A stretch of DNA of 64,000 nucleotides from Pseudoalteromonas galatheae. Lineage in GTDB: Bacteria; Pseudomonadota; Gammaproteobacteria; Enterobacterales; Alteromonadaceae. A model generated the notes under the pieces. It was given only the letters and a program-made list of their open reading frames with translations. It made no database searches and was not told the origin of the DNA. The stretch lies in assembly GCF_005886105.2 (NCBI RefSeq), contig NZ_PNCO02000001.1, positions 1,113,001 to 1,177,000 on the forward strand. The letters run 5' to 3'. Positions 44,337-52,148 of this stretch are shown in pieces (within the stretch, counting starts at the first letter, position 1; the number at the start of each line of letters is the position of its first letter). Position numbers and translations under genes: made by a program.

Positions 44337-44663
44337 ATGTTTAAAGGCGGAATGGGCAACATCATGAAGCAGGCGCAGCAAATGCAAGAGCGCATGGAAA
44401 AAGCCCAAGAAGAGATCAAGAGCCTAGAAGTAACAGGTGAAGCAGGCGCAGGTTTAGTTAAAGTAACTATGCTTGGTAGCCACAACGTACGTCGCGTAGA
44501 AATTGACGAAAGCCTAATGGAAGACGACAAAGACATGATCGAAGACCTATTAGCCGCTGCGGTAAACGACGCAGTTCGCCGCGTAGGTGAAGAAACGCAA
44601 AAGCGTATGTCAGAAGTCACCGGCGGCATGCAAATGCCTCCAGGCTTCAAAATGCCGTTTTAA
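44337..44663 (+). CDS. ybaB: YbaB/EbfC nucleoid-associated protein
   Basis: A 108-residue DNA-binding protein that forms a dimer and coats the nucleoid. The core [39 protein letters not shown] and the Met-rich start ([17 protein letters not shown]) are typical. It follows dnaX by 63 bases. In most gammaproteobacteria recR comes next; here the gene is followed by a terminator and recR is absent. Confidence 0.95.
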   Translation: MFKGGMGNIMKQAQQMQERMEKAQEEIKSLEVTGEAGAGLVKVTMLGSHNVRRVEIDESLMEDDKDMIEDLLAAAVNDAVRRVGEETQKRMSEVTGGMQMPPGFKMPF

Positions 44664-44726
44664 TAAGCACCAACGGAATAGTTAATTTTTATTTTTCGCG
44701 AAGAGAAATAAAAACAACATTTATAG

Positions 44727-44759
44727 AAAGCTTCGATACTCAAATATCGGAGCTTTTTT
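44727..44759 (+). terminator. Rho-independent terminator after ybaB
   Basis: AAAGCTTCGAT (44727-44737) pairs with ATCGGAGCTTT (44745-44755) with one G-T pair, then TTTT. Confidence 0.8.
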
Positions 44760-44888
44760 ATAGCTACAATAAAATTCACGGGCTTTCTTGCTCTGGACTA
44801 GATTTTAGATACATGCTAAATGGCCTTGCGTTATCTGTTTCGGTATCGCTTTTCCTATATTCAAATGTCTAGGCTTTGGATAATATGA

Positions 44889-45104
44889 AGTGGGAATTTT
44901 CAGCATAGGAAAGCCACAATTAATTGGTTAATTAGCCTAATCATCTATTCCATGATTTGCACTATTTTAGTGTTTGTCGCGGTTGGTCTGTTGGGATTCG
45001 TTGTTTTAGCTGCTCTTAATGTTATATTTGCCATTATTGCCTCGATAAAGGCCAATAATGGTGAAGTGTGGACTTATCCACTCAGTTTCACTTTTAATAA
45101 GTAA
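44889..45104 (+). pseudogene. Remnant of a DUF4870-type membrane protein
   Basis: The frame from 44889 to the stop at 45102-45104 encodes RKATINWLISLIIYSMICT, a membrane helix and then AIIASIKANNGEVWTYPLS. The IKANNGE-YPL ending and the preceding helix pair are the C-terminal half of DUF4870 (Tic20-like) proteins. An in-frame TGA at 44886-44888 cuts off the N-terminal half and no continuation is seen in the other frames upstream. An ATG at 44952 would give a 50-residue fragment. I take it as a decayed gene; a functional short version cannot be ruled out. Confidence 0.5.
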
Positions 45105-45229
45105 TCAACACTTTGAATAGCAAAGAACCTGCTGTTTGCATTGTTCTGGTTTGCTGTATTGAGTTTAACAATACACCTCACAGCTGCATGATAAATAGAG
45201 GCAGGAGCTAATTTAAGGCTTCTGAGCAT

Positions 45230-45279
45230 AAAAAAGGAGCTTCGGCAAACATAGCAGCCCAAGCTGTTTGCCTGCTCCT
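45230..45279 (-). terminator. Terminator of the prkA-yeaH-spoVR operon
   Basis: On the minus strand AGGAGC (45279-45274) and GGCAAACA (45272-45265) pair with TGTTTGCC (45251-45244) and GCTCCT (45240-45235), followed by a run of T. Located just after the spoVR stop. Confidence 0.85.
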
Positions 45280-45296
45280 AATTTACACTTACAGGG

Positions 45297-46802
45297 CTAC
45301 GATTCACTTTCCTCTTCAGGGCATTGAGCTATTTGCTCGATATTGCCATTTTCATCTACTTGCTCAAGTCTCACTTTAAATCCCCATAAGCGATAAAGGT
45401 GCTTTATCACTTCTTGCTTTGAAGCGGCAAGCGGGATCCCGCCTTGCGGTACATATCTTAGTGTAAGTGAACGATCTCCCCGAACATCGACGTCATAAAC
45501 TTGAATATTCGGCTCATGGTTACTTAGGTTGTACTGCGCTGAAAGGGCGCTGCGAAGTTGTTGATAACCCATTTCGTCGTGAATAGGGCCAACTTCTAAA
45601 TGCGGAGATTTTTGTTTATCGACAATGGTAAAAAGCTTAAAGTCGCGCATGAGCTTTGGAGATAAAAATTGGCTGATAAAGCTCTCGTCTTTAAAATTTT
45701 GCATCGCAAAATGCAGTGTATCTAACCAGTTGCTTCCCGCAAATTCCGGGAACCACTGTTTGTCTTCTTCCGTTGGGTTTTCGCATATACGGCGAATATC
45801 GACCATCATGTTAAAGCCGAGCGCATAGGGGTTTATCCCTGAATAAAATTTACTATTATATGGCGGTTGATACACAACATTGGTATGGCTTTGCAAAAAC
45901 TCCAACATAAAGGAGTCACTTAGTTTTCCCTCGTCATATAAGTGATTCAAAATGGTATAATGCCAAAATGTAGCCCAGCCTTCGTTCATTACTTGAGTTT
46001 GCCTTTGTGGGTAGAAGTACTGTGATACTTTACGCACAATACGAATAATCTCGCGTTGCCAAGACTCCAACAATGGCGCGTTTTTCTCGATAAAATACAG
46101 TATGTTTTCCTGAGGTTCTGACGGGAAATGGGAACGGTTGTCGGTTTCTTCGTCTTCACCTTTAGGAATAGTTCGCCATAATTCATTAACTTGGGACTGC
46201 AAATAATCTTCCCGTTCTTTTTGCCGCTTTTGTTCCTCAAACATAGAGATCCGTTGCGGCCTTTTATATCGATCAACCCCGTAATTCATCAACGCATGAC
46301 AAGAGTCAATCAAGTTTTCTACCTCATCAATACCATACTTTTCTTCACATTTGGCGACATAATTTTTAGCGAAGACCAAGTAGTCAATGATGGATGATGC
46401 GTCCGTCCAAGTTTTAAATAGATAGTTACCTTTAAAGAAAGAGTTATGACCGTAGCACGCATGCGCCATCACCAATGCCTGCATAGGCATAGTATTTTCT
46501 TCCATTAAATAGGCAATACAAGGGTTAGAATTAATCACAATCTCGTAGGCAAGACCCATTTGTCCACGTTTGTAGGTTTGCTCAGTCTGGATAAACTTTT
46601 TACCGTACGACCAATGTGCATAACCAATTGGCATGCCTACACTGGAGTAGGCATCCATCATCTGCTCTGCTGTGATCACCTCAATTTGATTTGGGTAAGT
46701 GTCAAGTCTGTAATGCTCGGCTACACGAGCAATTTCTTGATGATAGGTATCAAGTAAATCAAAGGTCCAATCTGGACCATCGTCAATTGGCTGATATGTC
46801 AT
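45297..46802 (-). CDS. SpoVR family protein (YcgB-like)
   Basis: A 501-residue cytoplasmic protein of the SpoVR/YcgB family. Segments such as DGPDWTFDLLDTYHQEIARVAEHY, AHACYGHNSFFKGNYLF and NEGWATFWHYTILNHLYDEG are family-conserved; the histidines suggest metal binding, but no activity is known. I take the ATG at 46802, six bases after GGGAGG, rather than the in-frame start at 46817. Third gene of the prkA operon, the usual arrangement in non-sporulating bacteria; expression in E. coli is linked to stationary phase. Confidence 0.93.
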   Translation of the reverse strand: MTYQPIDDGPDWTFDLLDTYHQEIARVAEHYRLDTYPNQIEVITAEQMMDAYSSVGMPIGYAHWSYGKKFIQTEQTYKRGQMGLAYEIVINSNPCIAYLMEENTMPMQALVMAHACYGHNSFFKGNYLFKTWTDASSIIDYLVFAKNYVAKCEEKYGIDEVENLIDSCHALMNYGVDRYKRPQRISMFEEQKRQKEREDYLQSQVNELWRTIPKGEDEETDNRSHFPSEPQENILYFIEKNAPLLESWQREIIRIVRKVSQYFYPQRQTQVMNEGWATFWHYTILNHLYDEGKLSDSFMLEFLQSHTNVVYQPPYNSKFYSGINPYALGFNMMVDIRRICENPTEEDKQWFPEFAGSNWLDTLHFAMQNFKDESFISQFLSPKLMRDFKLFTIVDKQKSPHLEVGPIHDEMGYQQLRSALSAQYNLSNHEPNIQVYDVDVRGDRSLTLRYVPQGGIPLAASKQEVIKHLYRLWGFKVRLEQVDENGNIEQIAQCPEEESES

Positions 46803-46820
46803 CGCGCAACCTCCCAAAAA

Positions 46821-48104
46821 TTATGCCGCACTTTGCTTATTTTTGTTCTTCTTGAACAGTTCTCTAAAGATAGGGTAAATATCTTCTACACCTCGAATGT
46901 GCTGCATAGCAAAGTTGTCAAATGAGTTGGCTATTCCTTGATATTCCCGCCATAGGCTTTGGTGTGCACGGGTCGTAATCTCTATATACGCGTAGTAGCG
47001 GACAATCTTAAGTAGTTTGTTAGAGAGTATCTGGGTGCATTGTGGAGAATCATCTGCCCAGTTATCACCGTCAGAAGCCTGTGCGGCGTAAATATTCCAA
47101 TCGCCTTGGGCATAGCGTTCTTGAATGATTTCGTCCATTAATTTCAGGGCACTTGAGACAATTGTGCCACCCGTCTCTTGCGAGTAGAAAAACTCCTGCT
47201 CGTCTACCTCTTTTGCTTGGGTATGGTGGCGGATATAAACTACCTCAATATCTTTATAAGTACGGGTTAAGAACTGATAGAGCAAAATATAAAAACGCTT
47301 TGCCATGTCTTTGGTGGCTTGATCCATTGAGCCTGACACATCCATTAAGCAAAACATGACAGCTTTGCTGGTGGGGTGGGGACGCCTTTCGTAATTACGA
47401 AAGCGTAAATCGTAATTGTCGATGAAAGGCACCGCGGCGATTTGCTCTTTTAGCACTTGGATCCGTAGTTCAATATCATTGATTTTCTGTTGAGGAGGAA
47501 CAGGTTCAGCGAGCATGTTTGCCAGTTCTTCCTCTAATTCCCTTAACTCTCGGCGTTTACTTGAAGTCATCGCAATACGGCGTGCCATTGAGCCTTTTAA
47601 ACTGCGTACAATATCTAGGTTACTTGGCATACCATCATTACAAAAGCCAGCTCGATGCGTTTTCATTTGCATTAATTTATCTAACTGGCTTTGTTGTAAG
47701 TTGGGTAACTCCAAGTCTTCAAATAATAGGTCTAAGTATTCATCTTTAGAAATAGAGAATACAAAGTCGTCTTGTCCTTCGCCTTGATTACTTGCTTCAC
47801 CATCGCCTGAACCACCCCCTTGCCCAGAAGGTGGGCGTTGGATCCGATCGCCCGTTGAAAATTGATCGTTACCTGGGTGAATGAGCTCTCTATCACCCCC
47901 TTTACCCTGATGGAAAGTGGGCTCGCTGATATCTCGTTGTGGGATAGAAATACTCTCGCCACTGGAGATATCAGTCACACTGCGTTTGTTGATGGCCTCT
48001 GAAACCGCTTTCTTTATCTGCTTTTTGTAACGGCGGATAAAGCGTTGGCGGTTCAGAGTGCTCTTATTTTTGCCGTTAAGACGGCGGTCAATAAAATGCG
48101 CCAT
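46821..48104 (-). CDS. yeaH: YeaH/YhbH family protein (DUF444, VWA-like)
   Basis: A 427-residue protein with a basic N-terminus ([30 protein letters not shown]), a Gly-rich linker near residues 80-110 and a C-terminal von Willebrand A-like domain with the metal-binding DVSGSMD motif (about residues 250-256). It is always encoded with PrkA. It may act with the kinase in a nutrient-stress pathway, but its molecular role is not settled. Confidence 0.93.
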   Translation of the reverse strand: MAHFIDRRLNGKNKSTLNRQRFIRRYKKQIKKAVSEAINKRSVTDISSGESISIPQRDISEPTFHQGKGGDRELIHPGNDQFSTGDRIQRPPSGQGGGSGDGEASNQGEGQDDFVFSISKDEYLDLLFEDLELPNLQQSQLDKLMQMKTHRAGFCNDGMPSNLDIVRSLKGSMARRIAMTSSKRRELRELEEELANMLAEPVPPQQKINDIELRIQVLKEQIAAVPFIDNYDLRFRNYERRPHPTSKAVMFCLMDVSGSMDQATKDMAKRFYILLYQFLTRTYKDIEVVYIRHHTQAKEVDEQEFFYSQETGGTIVSSALKLMDEIIQERYAQGDWNIYAAQASDGDNWADDSPQCTQILSNKLLKIVRYYAYIEITTRAHQSLWREYQGIANSFDNFAMQHIRGVEDIYPIFRELFKKNKNKQSAA

Positions 48105-48129
48105 ATAACACCCTCTTCATACTAACAAG

Positions 48130-50052
48130 TTACTGTGACTTTCTAACTCTTAAATACCACTCTGAAAGTAGGCGAACTTGTTTTTGGGTATAGCCTTTAT
48201 CAACCATACGATTGACAAAGTCTTCATGCTTCTTCTGATCTTCAGCAGAGGTTTTTGCATTGAATGAAATTACAGGGAGTAAGTCTTCGGTATTTGAGAA
48301 CATTTTTTTCTCGATAACCGTTCTTAGTTTTTCATAGCTAGTCCACACTGGGTTGTCACCATTGTGATGGGCTCTTGCTCTTAAAACGAAGTTGACTATC
48401 TCGTTACGAAAATCTTTTGGATTGGAAATACCTGCTGGCTTTTCAATCTTTTCCAGCTCGCCGTTAAGCGCGGCTCTATCAAATAGCTGGCCAGTATCTG
48501 GGTCACGATATTCCTGATCTTGGATCCAAAAATCTGCATAGGTAACATAGCGGTCAAAAATATTTTGGCCATACTCAGAGTACGACTCAAGGTAAGCTGT
48601 TTGTAGCTCTTTACCAATAAACTCGACATATTGTGGGATTAGGTATCCTTTAAGGTGGCTTAGGTAGCGCTCTTGTACTTCGGCATTAAATTGTTCACGC
48701 TCAATTTGCTGCTCAAGTACATAGAATAAGTGCACAGGGTTTGCTGCGACTTCGCTATGGTCAAAGTTAAACACACGAGAAAGGATCTTAAAGGCAAAGC
48801 GAGTTGATAAGCCGTTCATGCCTTCGTCAACGCCGGCGTAGTCTCTGTATTCTTGATAGGACTTGGCTTTCGGATCTGTGTCTTTTAAGCTTTCACCATC
48901 GTAAACCCGCATTTTCGAATAGATACTGGAGTTCTCAGGCTCTTTAATCCGAGACAGGGCTGAAAACTTCGCTAAAGTTTCTAAAGTGCCAGGCGCACAG
49001 GGAGCTTCCCTGAGCTCACTATTTTCAATAAGTTTCTCGTATATTTTGACCTCTTCAGACACGCGTAAACAATAAGGTACTTTGACGATGTAAACACGGT
49101 CTAAAAAAGCCTCGTTGTTTTTGTTGTTCTTAAAGGTCTGCCATTCAGATTCGTTAGAGTGAGCAAGTATGAGCCCGCTAAATGGTAGGGCCGAAATACC
49201 CTCTGTACCATTGTAGTTGCCTTCTTGGGTTGCAGTTAGCAGCGGGTGTAGCACCTTAATGGGTGCTTTAAACATTTCGACAAATTCCATCAATCCTTGG
49301 TTTGCAAGGCATAGTGCGCCAGAGTATGCGTAAGCATCAGGGTCATTTTGAGCGAAATGCTCCAGTTTACGGATATCGACTTTGCCCACCAGCGCTGAGA
49401 TATCTTGATTGTTCTCATCCCCAGGCTCTGTTTTCGCGATAGCTATTTGATCAAGAATCGAAGGGTAACGTTTTACGACTTTAAATTGGGTAATGTCTCC
49501 ATTGTACTCATGCAAGCGTTTGGTCGCCCATGGAGACATTATTGTCTTAATATAACGCCCAGGAATACCGAACTCTTTTTCAAGCAGTTCTGCATCTTCT
49601 TGTGGGCTAAACAAGCAAAGTGGGTGGTCATTAACGGGTGAGCCTTTTAAAGAATAGACCGGCACCTTTTGCATCAAGTACTTGAGCTTTTCAGCGATAG
49701 ACGATTTACCACCACCTACCGGGCCGAGTAAATAAAGTACTTGTTTGCACTCTTCAAGTCCCTGTGCTGCATGCTTGAGATACGATACGATTTGTTCAAT
49801 GGCATCCTCCATACCGTAAAACTCGCTGAAAGCAGGATATCGAGCTATTACTCTATTCGAAAACAGCCGGCTGAGTCTGGCATCTTTCGACGTATCGATC
49901 ATTTCTGGTTCGCCTATTGCCATCAGAAGTCGCTCAGGTGCGCTGGCATAGGCAGATTTATCATTTTTACAAATTTCAAGAAATTCCGCGATGGTGTACT
50001 CTTCTTCTTGCGCGGCTTCATATCTGGCCTGATAATGTTCAAATATTGTCAT
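48130..50052 (-). CDS. prkA: PrkA family serine protein kinase (YeaG-like)
   Basis: A 640-residue AAA-like kinase with a P-loop (GPVGGGKSSIAEKLK, about residues 105-119), a sensor region and a C-terminal PrkA domain. In E. coli YeaG responds to nitrogen starvation and acts with YeaH. The start is ATG at 50052, five bases after GGAGG; the upstream in-frame start at 50064 lies within that site. First gene of prkA-yeaH-spoVR. A promoter is not identified with confidence. Confidence 0.94.
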   Translation of the reverse strand: MTIFEHYQARYEAAQEEEYTIAEFLEICKNDKSAYASAPERLLMAIGEPEMIDTSKDARLSRLFSNRVIARYPAFSEFYGMEDAIEQIVSYLKHAAQGLEECKQVLYLLGPVGGGKSSIAEKLKYLMQKVPVYSLKGSPVNDHPLCLFSPQEDAELLEKEFGIPGRYIKTIMSPWATKRLHEYNGDITQFKVVKRYPSILDQIAIAKTEPGDENNQDISALVGKVDIRKLEHFAQNDPDAYAYSGALCLANQGLMEFVEMFKAPIKVLHPLLTATQEGNYNGTEGISALPFSGLILAHSNESEWQTFKNNKNNEAFLDRVYIVKVPYCLRVSEEVKIYEKLIENSELREAPCAPGTLETLAKFSALSRIKEPENSSIYSKMRVYDGESLKDTDPKAKSYQEYRDYAGVDEGMNGLSTRFAFKILSRVFNFDHSEVAANPVHLFYVLEQQIEREQFNAEVQERYLSHLKGYLIPQYVEFIGKELQTAYLESYSEYGQNIFDRYVTYADFWIQDQEYRDPDTGQLFDRAALNGELEKIEKPAGISNPKDFRNEIVNFVLRARAHHNGDNPVWTSYEKLRTVIEKKMFSNTEDLLPVISFNAKTSAEDQKKHEDFVNRMVDKGYTQKQVRLLSEWYLRVRKSQ

Positions 50053-50186
50053 AACGACCTCCAATAAGCTACTTGATGTGGTTTGCGGATCACAGATTTA
50101 GAAAGGTTACTTAAAGCTTAGTCGTGATATGGAGAATACCCAAAAAAAACTAGATTTTTTATGTATTAATGTTGAGTTACAGGCAT

Positions 50187-50208
50187 AAAAAAGGGCGCTT
50201 TTGCGCCC
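50187..50208 (-). terminator. Rho-independent terminator after sodB
   Basis: On the minus strand GGGCGC (50208-50203), AAAA loop, GCGCCC (50198-50193), then TTTTTT. Confidence 0.9.
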
Positions 50209-50237
50209 CATTATTGCATCAATACTGATAGTTGATG

Positions 50238-50819
50238 TTACGCTAGGTTGCTGTTAGCAAAGTCCCAGTTAACAAGTGCCCAGAAGCCTTTAAGGTAATC
50301 AGGGCGAACGTTACGGTAATCAATGTAGTAAGCGTGTTCCCACAGGTCAACTGTGATGATAGGGGTAACACCTTCTTCAGTCAGCGGAGTCGCTGCATTT
50401 GAAGTGTTAACAATATCTAGAGAGCCGTCAGCTAATTGTACTAACCAAGTCCAGCTTGAACCAAAGTTGTTAACTGCTTTGTCGTTGAAAGCTTCTTGGA
50501 ATGCTGCGAATGAGCCCCATTTTGCATTAATTAGTTCAGCAACTTTACCTGTTGGTTCGCCACCTGCATTTGGCGCAAGGCTGTGCCAGTAGAAAGTGTG
50601 GTTCCAGATTTGAGCAGCATTGTTGAAAACACCACCTTCAGAGCTACATACGATCTCTTCTAGTGATTTACCTTCAAAGTCAGTACCTTCGATAAGACCG
50701 TTAAGCTTTACAACGTAAGTGTTGTGGTGCTTACCGTGGTGGAATTCTAGCGTCTCTTGAGAAACGTGCGGCTCAAGAGCATTTAGTGCATAAGGTAGTG
50801 ACGGTAGTTCAAATGCCAT
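50238..50819 (-). CDS. sodB: Iron superoxide dismutase SodB
   Basis: Dismutes superoxide in the cytoplasm. The 193-residue protein has the metal ligands and signature in [27 protein letters not shown] and [13 protein letters not shown]. The AGG in [11 protein letters not shown] and the Gln of AAQIWNH fit the iron form. I chose the ATG at 50819 (GGAG upstream); the frame stays open to 50876 but the extension is not family-like. Monocistronic with its own terminator. Confidence 0.95.
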   Translation of the reverse strand: MAFELPSLPYALNALEPHVSQETLEFHHGKHHNTYVVKLNGLIEGTDFEGKSLEEIVCSSEGGVFNNAAQIWNHTFYWHSLAPNAGGEPTGKVAELINAKWGSFAAFQEAFNDKAVNNFGSSWTWLVQLADGSLDIVNTSNAATPLTEEGVTPIITVDLWEHAYYIDYRNVRPDYLKGFWALVNWDFANSNLA

Positions 50820-51205
50820 ATTAATCTCCATTTTTTGGTTGATTTGCCAATAATGCATACGAAAGGTGGCTAACATCAGCCCACTTTTCTATACCATTGG
50901 CCTATATAGTGATACTATAATTCCTGACTATTTTACTCAAGTTTTGGCAAACAGCAATGCGTGCCAGTGACTTAATGACTTATAATACACATTCTTTGTG
51001 AACATATGCCGAATAGCTGTCAAAGTGTAGAACATCATGACAGACGGTCATGCTAATTTTAGCCATGGCAGCTAAAGTTCTATCGCTGCTAAAAGCTAGG
51101 CATAATGAATGCAACAGGTGTTGTTATAGTGAGTAGCAAGCTAAAACGCCGATGCTAAACTAAATATTGATAAGTATTGGACGAAACGTCATTTTGAGGT
51201 AACTA
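50820..51205. other. Divergent intergenic region sodB / grxD
   Basis: 386 bases with no gene. An inverted repeat CATGAC (51036-51041) / GTCATG (51047-51052) stands in the middle and may be an operator. No Fur or SoxS site is recognised. Confidence 0.4.
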
Positions 51206-51550
51206 ATGGAAACTATTGACAAGATTAAACAGCAGATCGAAGAAAATCCAATCATTCTATATATGAAAGGGTCGCCAAAACTCCCTAACTGTGGGTTCTC
51301 TTCGCAGGCGTCTCAGGCTTTGATGGCGTGTGGTGAGCAGTTTGCTTATGTTGACATTTTATTGAATCCAGACATTCGTGCTGAACTACCACATTATGCA
51401 AACTGGCCAACTTTCCCACAGCTTTGGGTAGAAGGTGAGTTAATCGGTGGTTGTGACATCATTATTGAGATGTTCCAAAAAGGTGAGCTCCAACCTCTTA
51501 TTGCTGAAACAGCAGCTAAATATAAGAAAGACGAAGCAGCAGCGGAATAA
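51206..51550 (+). CDS. grxD: Monothiol glutaredoxin GrxD (Grx4)
   Basis: A 114-residue monothiol glutaredoxin that carries [2Fe-2S] clusters and helps iron-sulfur assembly with BolA. The active site is CGFS (C29 in KGSPKLPNCGFSSQ), and the glutathione-binding WPTFPQLWVEGELIGGCDI is present. Divergent from sodB; monocistronic. Confidence 0.95.
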   Translation: METIDKIKQQIEENPIILYMKGSPKLPNCGFSSQASQALMACGEQFAYVDILLNPDIRAELPHYANWPTFPQLWVEGELIGGCDIIIEMFQKGELQPLIAETAAKYKKDEAAAE

Positions 51551-51561
51551 GCTAACCGCTT

Positions 51562-51595
51562 ATGGCAGAGTAGATACTCTGCCATGCTTTATTTT
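51562..51595 (+). terminator. Rho-independent terminator after grxD
   Basis: ATGGCAGAGT (51562-51571), AGAT loop, ACTCTGCCAT (51576-51585), then GCTTTATTTT. Confidence 0.8.
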
Positions 51596-51748
51596 CTAAT
51601 CTTATCCAGTCTACTTTTCGTTATAAGCCCTATTTTAGATGTTTGGTTGAAAACCATTTCACTCATATAGTGTGGGGTATCTAGATTTTCATTAACGCCA
51701 TTGGTATTAATCCAACCTAAAGCAACTCACTTCTCCTACCCAACCAGG

Positions 51749-51764
51749 TTGACGTTAACGTCAA
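51749..51764. promoter_or_regulatory. 16-bp perfect palindrome upstream of gltB (site 1)
   Basis: TTGACGTTAACGTCAA, perfect over 16 bp, with two ACGT halves. It is 128 bp centre to centre from the second palindrome. LiuR of the MerR family is a candidate binder by recollection of its ACGT-containing sites; this is inference. Confidence 0.5.
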
Positions 51765-51876
51765 GCTAAAACGAACTCTATTTTGCATAGCTATGTAAAC
51801 AGTCTAATAGAGCCTGCTTCGATATTGAGTTTGTAAAATACAATAAGTGAATAATTATTCATTTTTATCGATCTTT

Positions 51877-51892
51877 ACGTTTACGTAAACGT
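51877..51892. promoter_or_regulatory. 16-bp perfect palindrome upstream of gltB (site 2)
   Basis: ACGTTTACGTAAACGT, perfect over 16 bp. Its inner 12 bases are identical to the palindrome before leucine dehydrogenase at 28770-28781. Confidence 0.55.
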
Positions 51893-52031
51893 TCATGTGC
51901 GACTGTGTATTGCTGTATTTTTATTGTTGTGATACCGGTGTCATTTTACAAATTAATATTCAATATTTTCAAAATGGCAAATTTATTACGATTTTGGATA
52001 ACTTGTCTTACCAATGAGAAATATTCAAGTT

Positions 52032-52049
52032 TATGAATATATATTCATA
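52032..52049. promoter_or_regulatory. ArgR-type box upstream of gltBD
   Basis: TATGAATATATATTCATA is a perfect 18-bp palindrome and matches the ARG box consensus WNTGAATWWWWATTCANW at every fixed position. A weaker box-like sequence (TGACT, four bases, TTTCA) follows at about 52055-52072. ArgR is known to act on glutamate synthase genes in several gammaproteobacteria. Confidence 0.7.
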
Positions 52050-52055
52050 TTTGTG

Positions 52056-52084
52056 TTGACTCTACTTTCAATCAAGGCTAATTT
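52056..52084 (+). promoter_or_regulatory. Candidate gltB promoter
   Basis: TTGACT (52056-52061), 17 bases, TAATTT (52079-52084). It starts six bases after the ArgR-type box, so ArgR bound there would touch RNA polymerase. Confidence 0.5.
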
Positions 52085-52148
52085 TGAATATCTGCCAGCA
52101 TTTCGTCGTACCGTCATGGGCTGGTCGTTGTAGCAAGGGGAGGAGTCT

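Larger units (their letters stand above)
44664..45296. other. Intergenic region where recR would be expected
   Basis: The 633 bases hold the ybaB terminator, a DUF4870 remnant and the minus-strand terminator of the spoVR operon. No recR sequence or remnant is recognisable. Confidence 0.6.
51551..52148. other. Long upstream region of gltBD with several palindromes
   Basis: 598 bases without a gene. From left to right: grxD terminator, palindrome TTGACGTTAACGTCAA (51749-51764), a nested inverted repeat around CATAGCTATG near 51795, palindrome ACGTTTACGTAAACGT (51877-51892), an ArgR-type box (52032-52049), a promoter-like pair and the gltB ribosome binding site. This is an unusually rich control region. 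Confidence 0.6.

Noticed and set aside
41215..45296. 4.5S SRP RNA (ffs) near the dnaX-ybaB genes
   Set aside because: In some gammaproteobacteria ffs lies near dnaX, but the conserved GGAAGGAAGCAG core is not present in the gaps here.
45989..46276. A 95-codon frame within spoVR in another phase
   Set aside because: Lies wholly inside the conserved SpoVR reading frame and shows biased Lys/Ser composition without domains.
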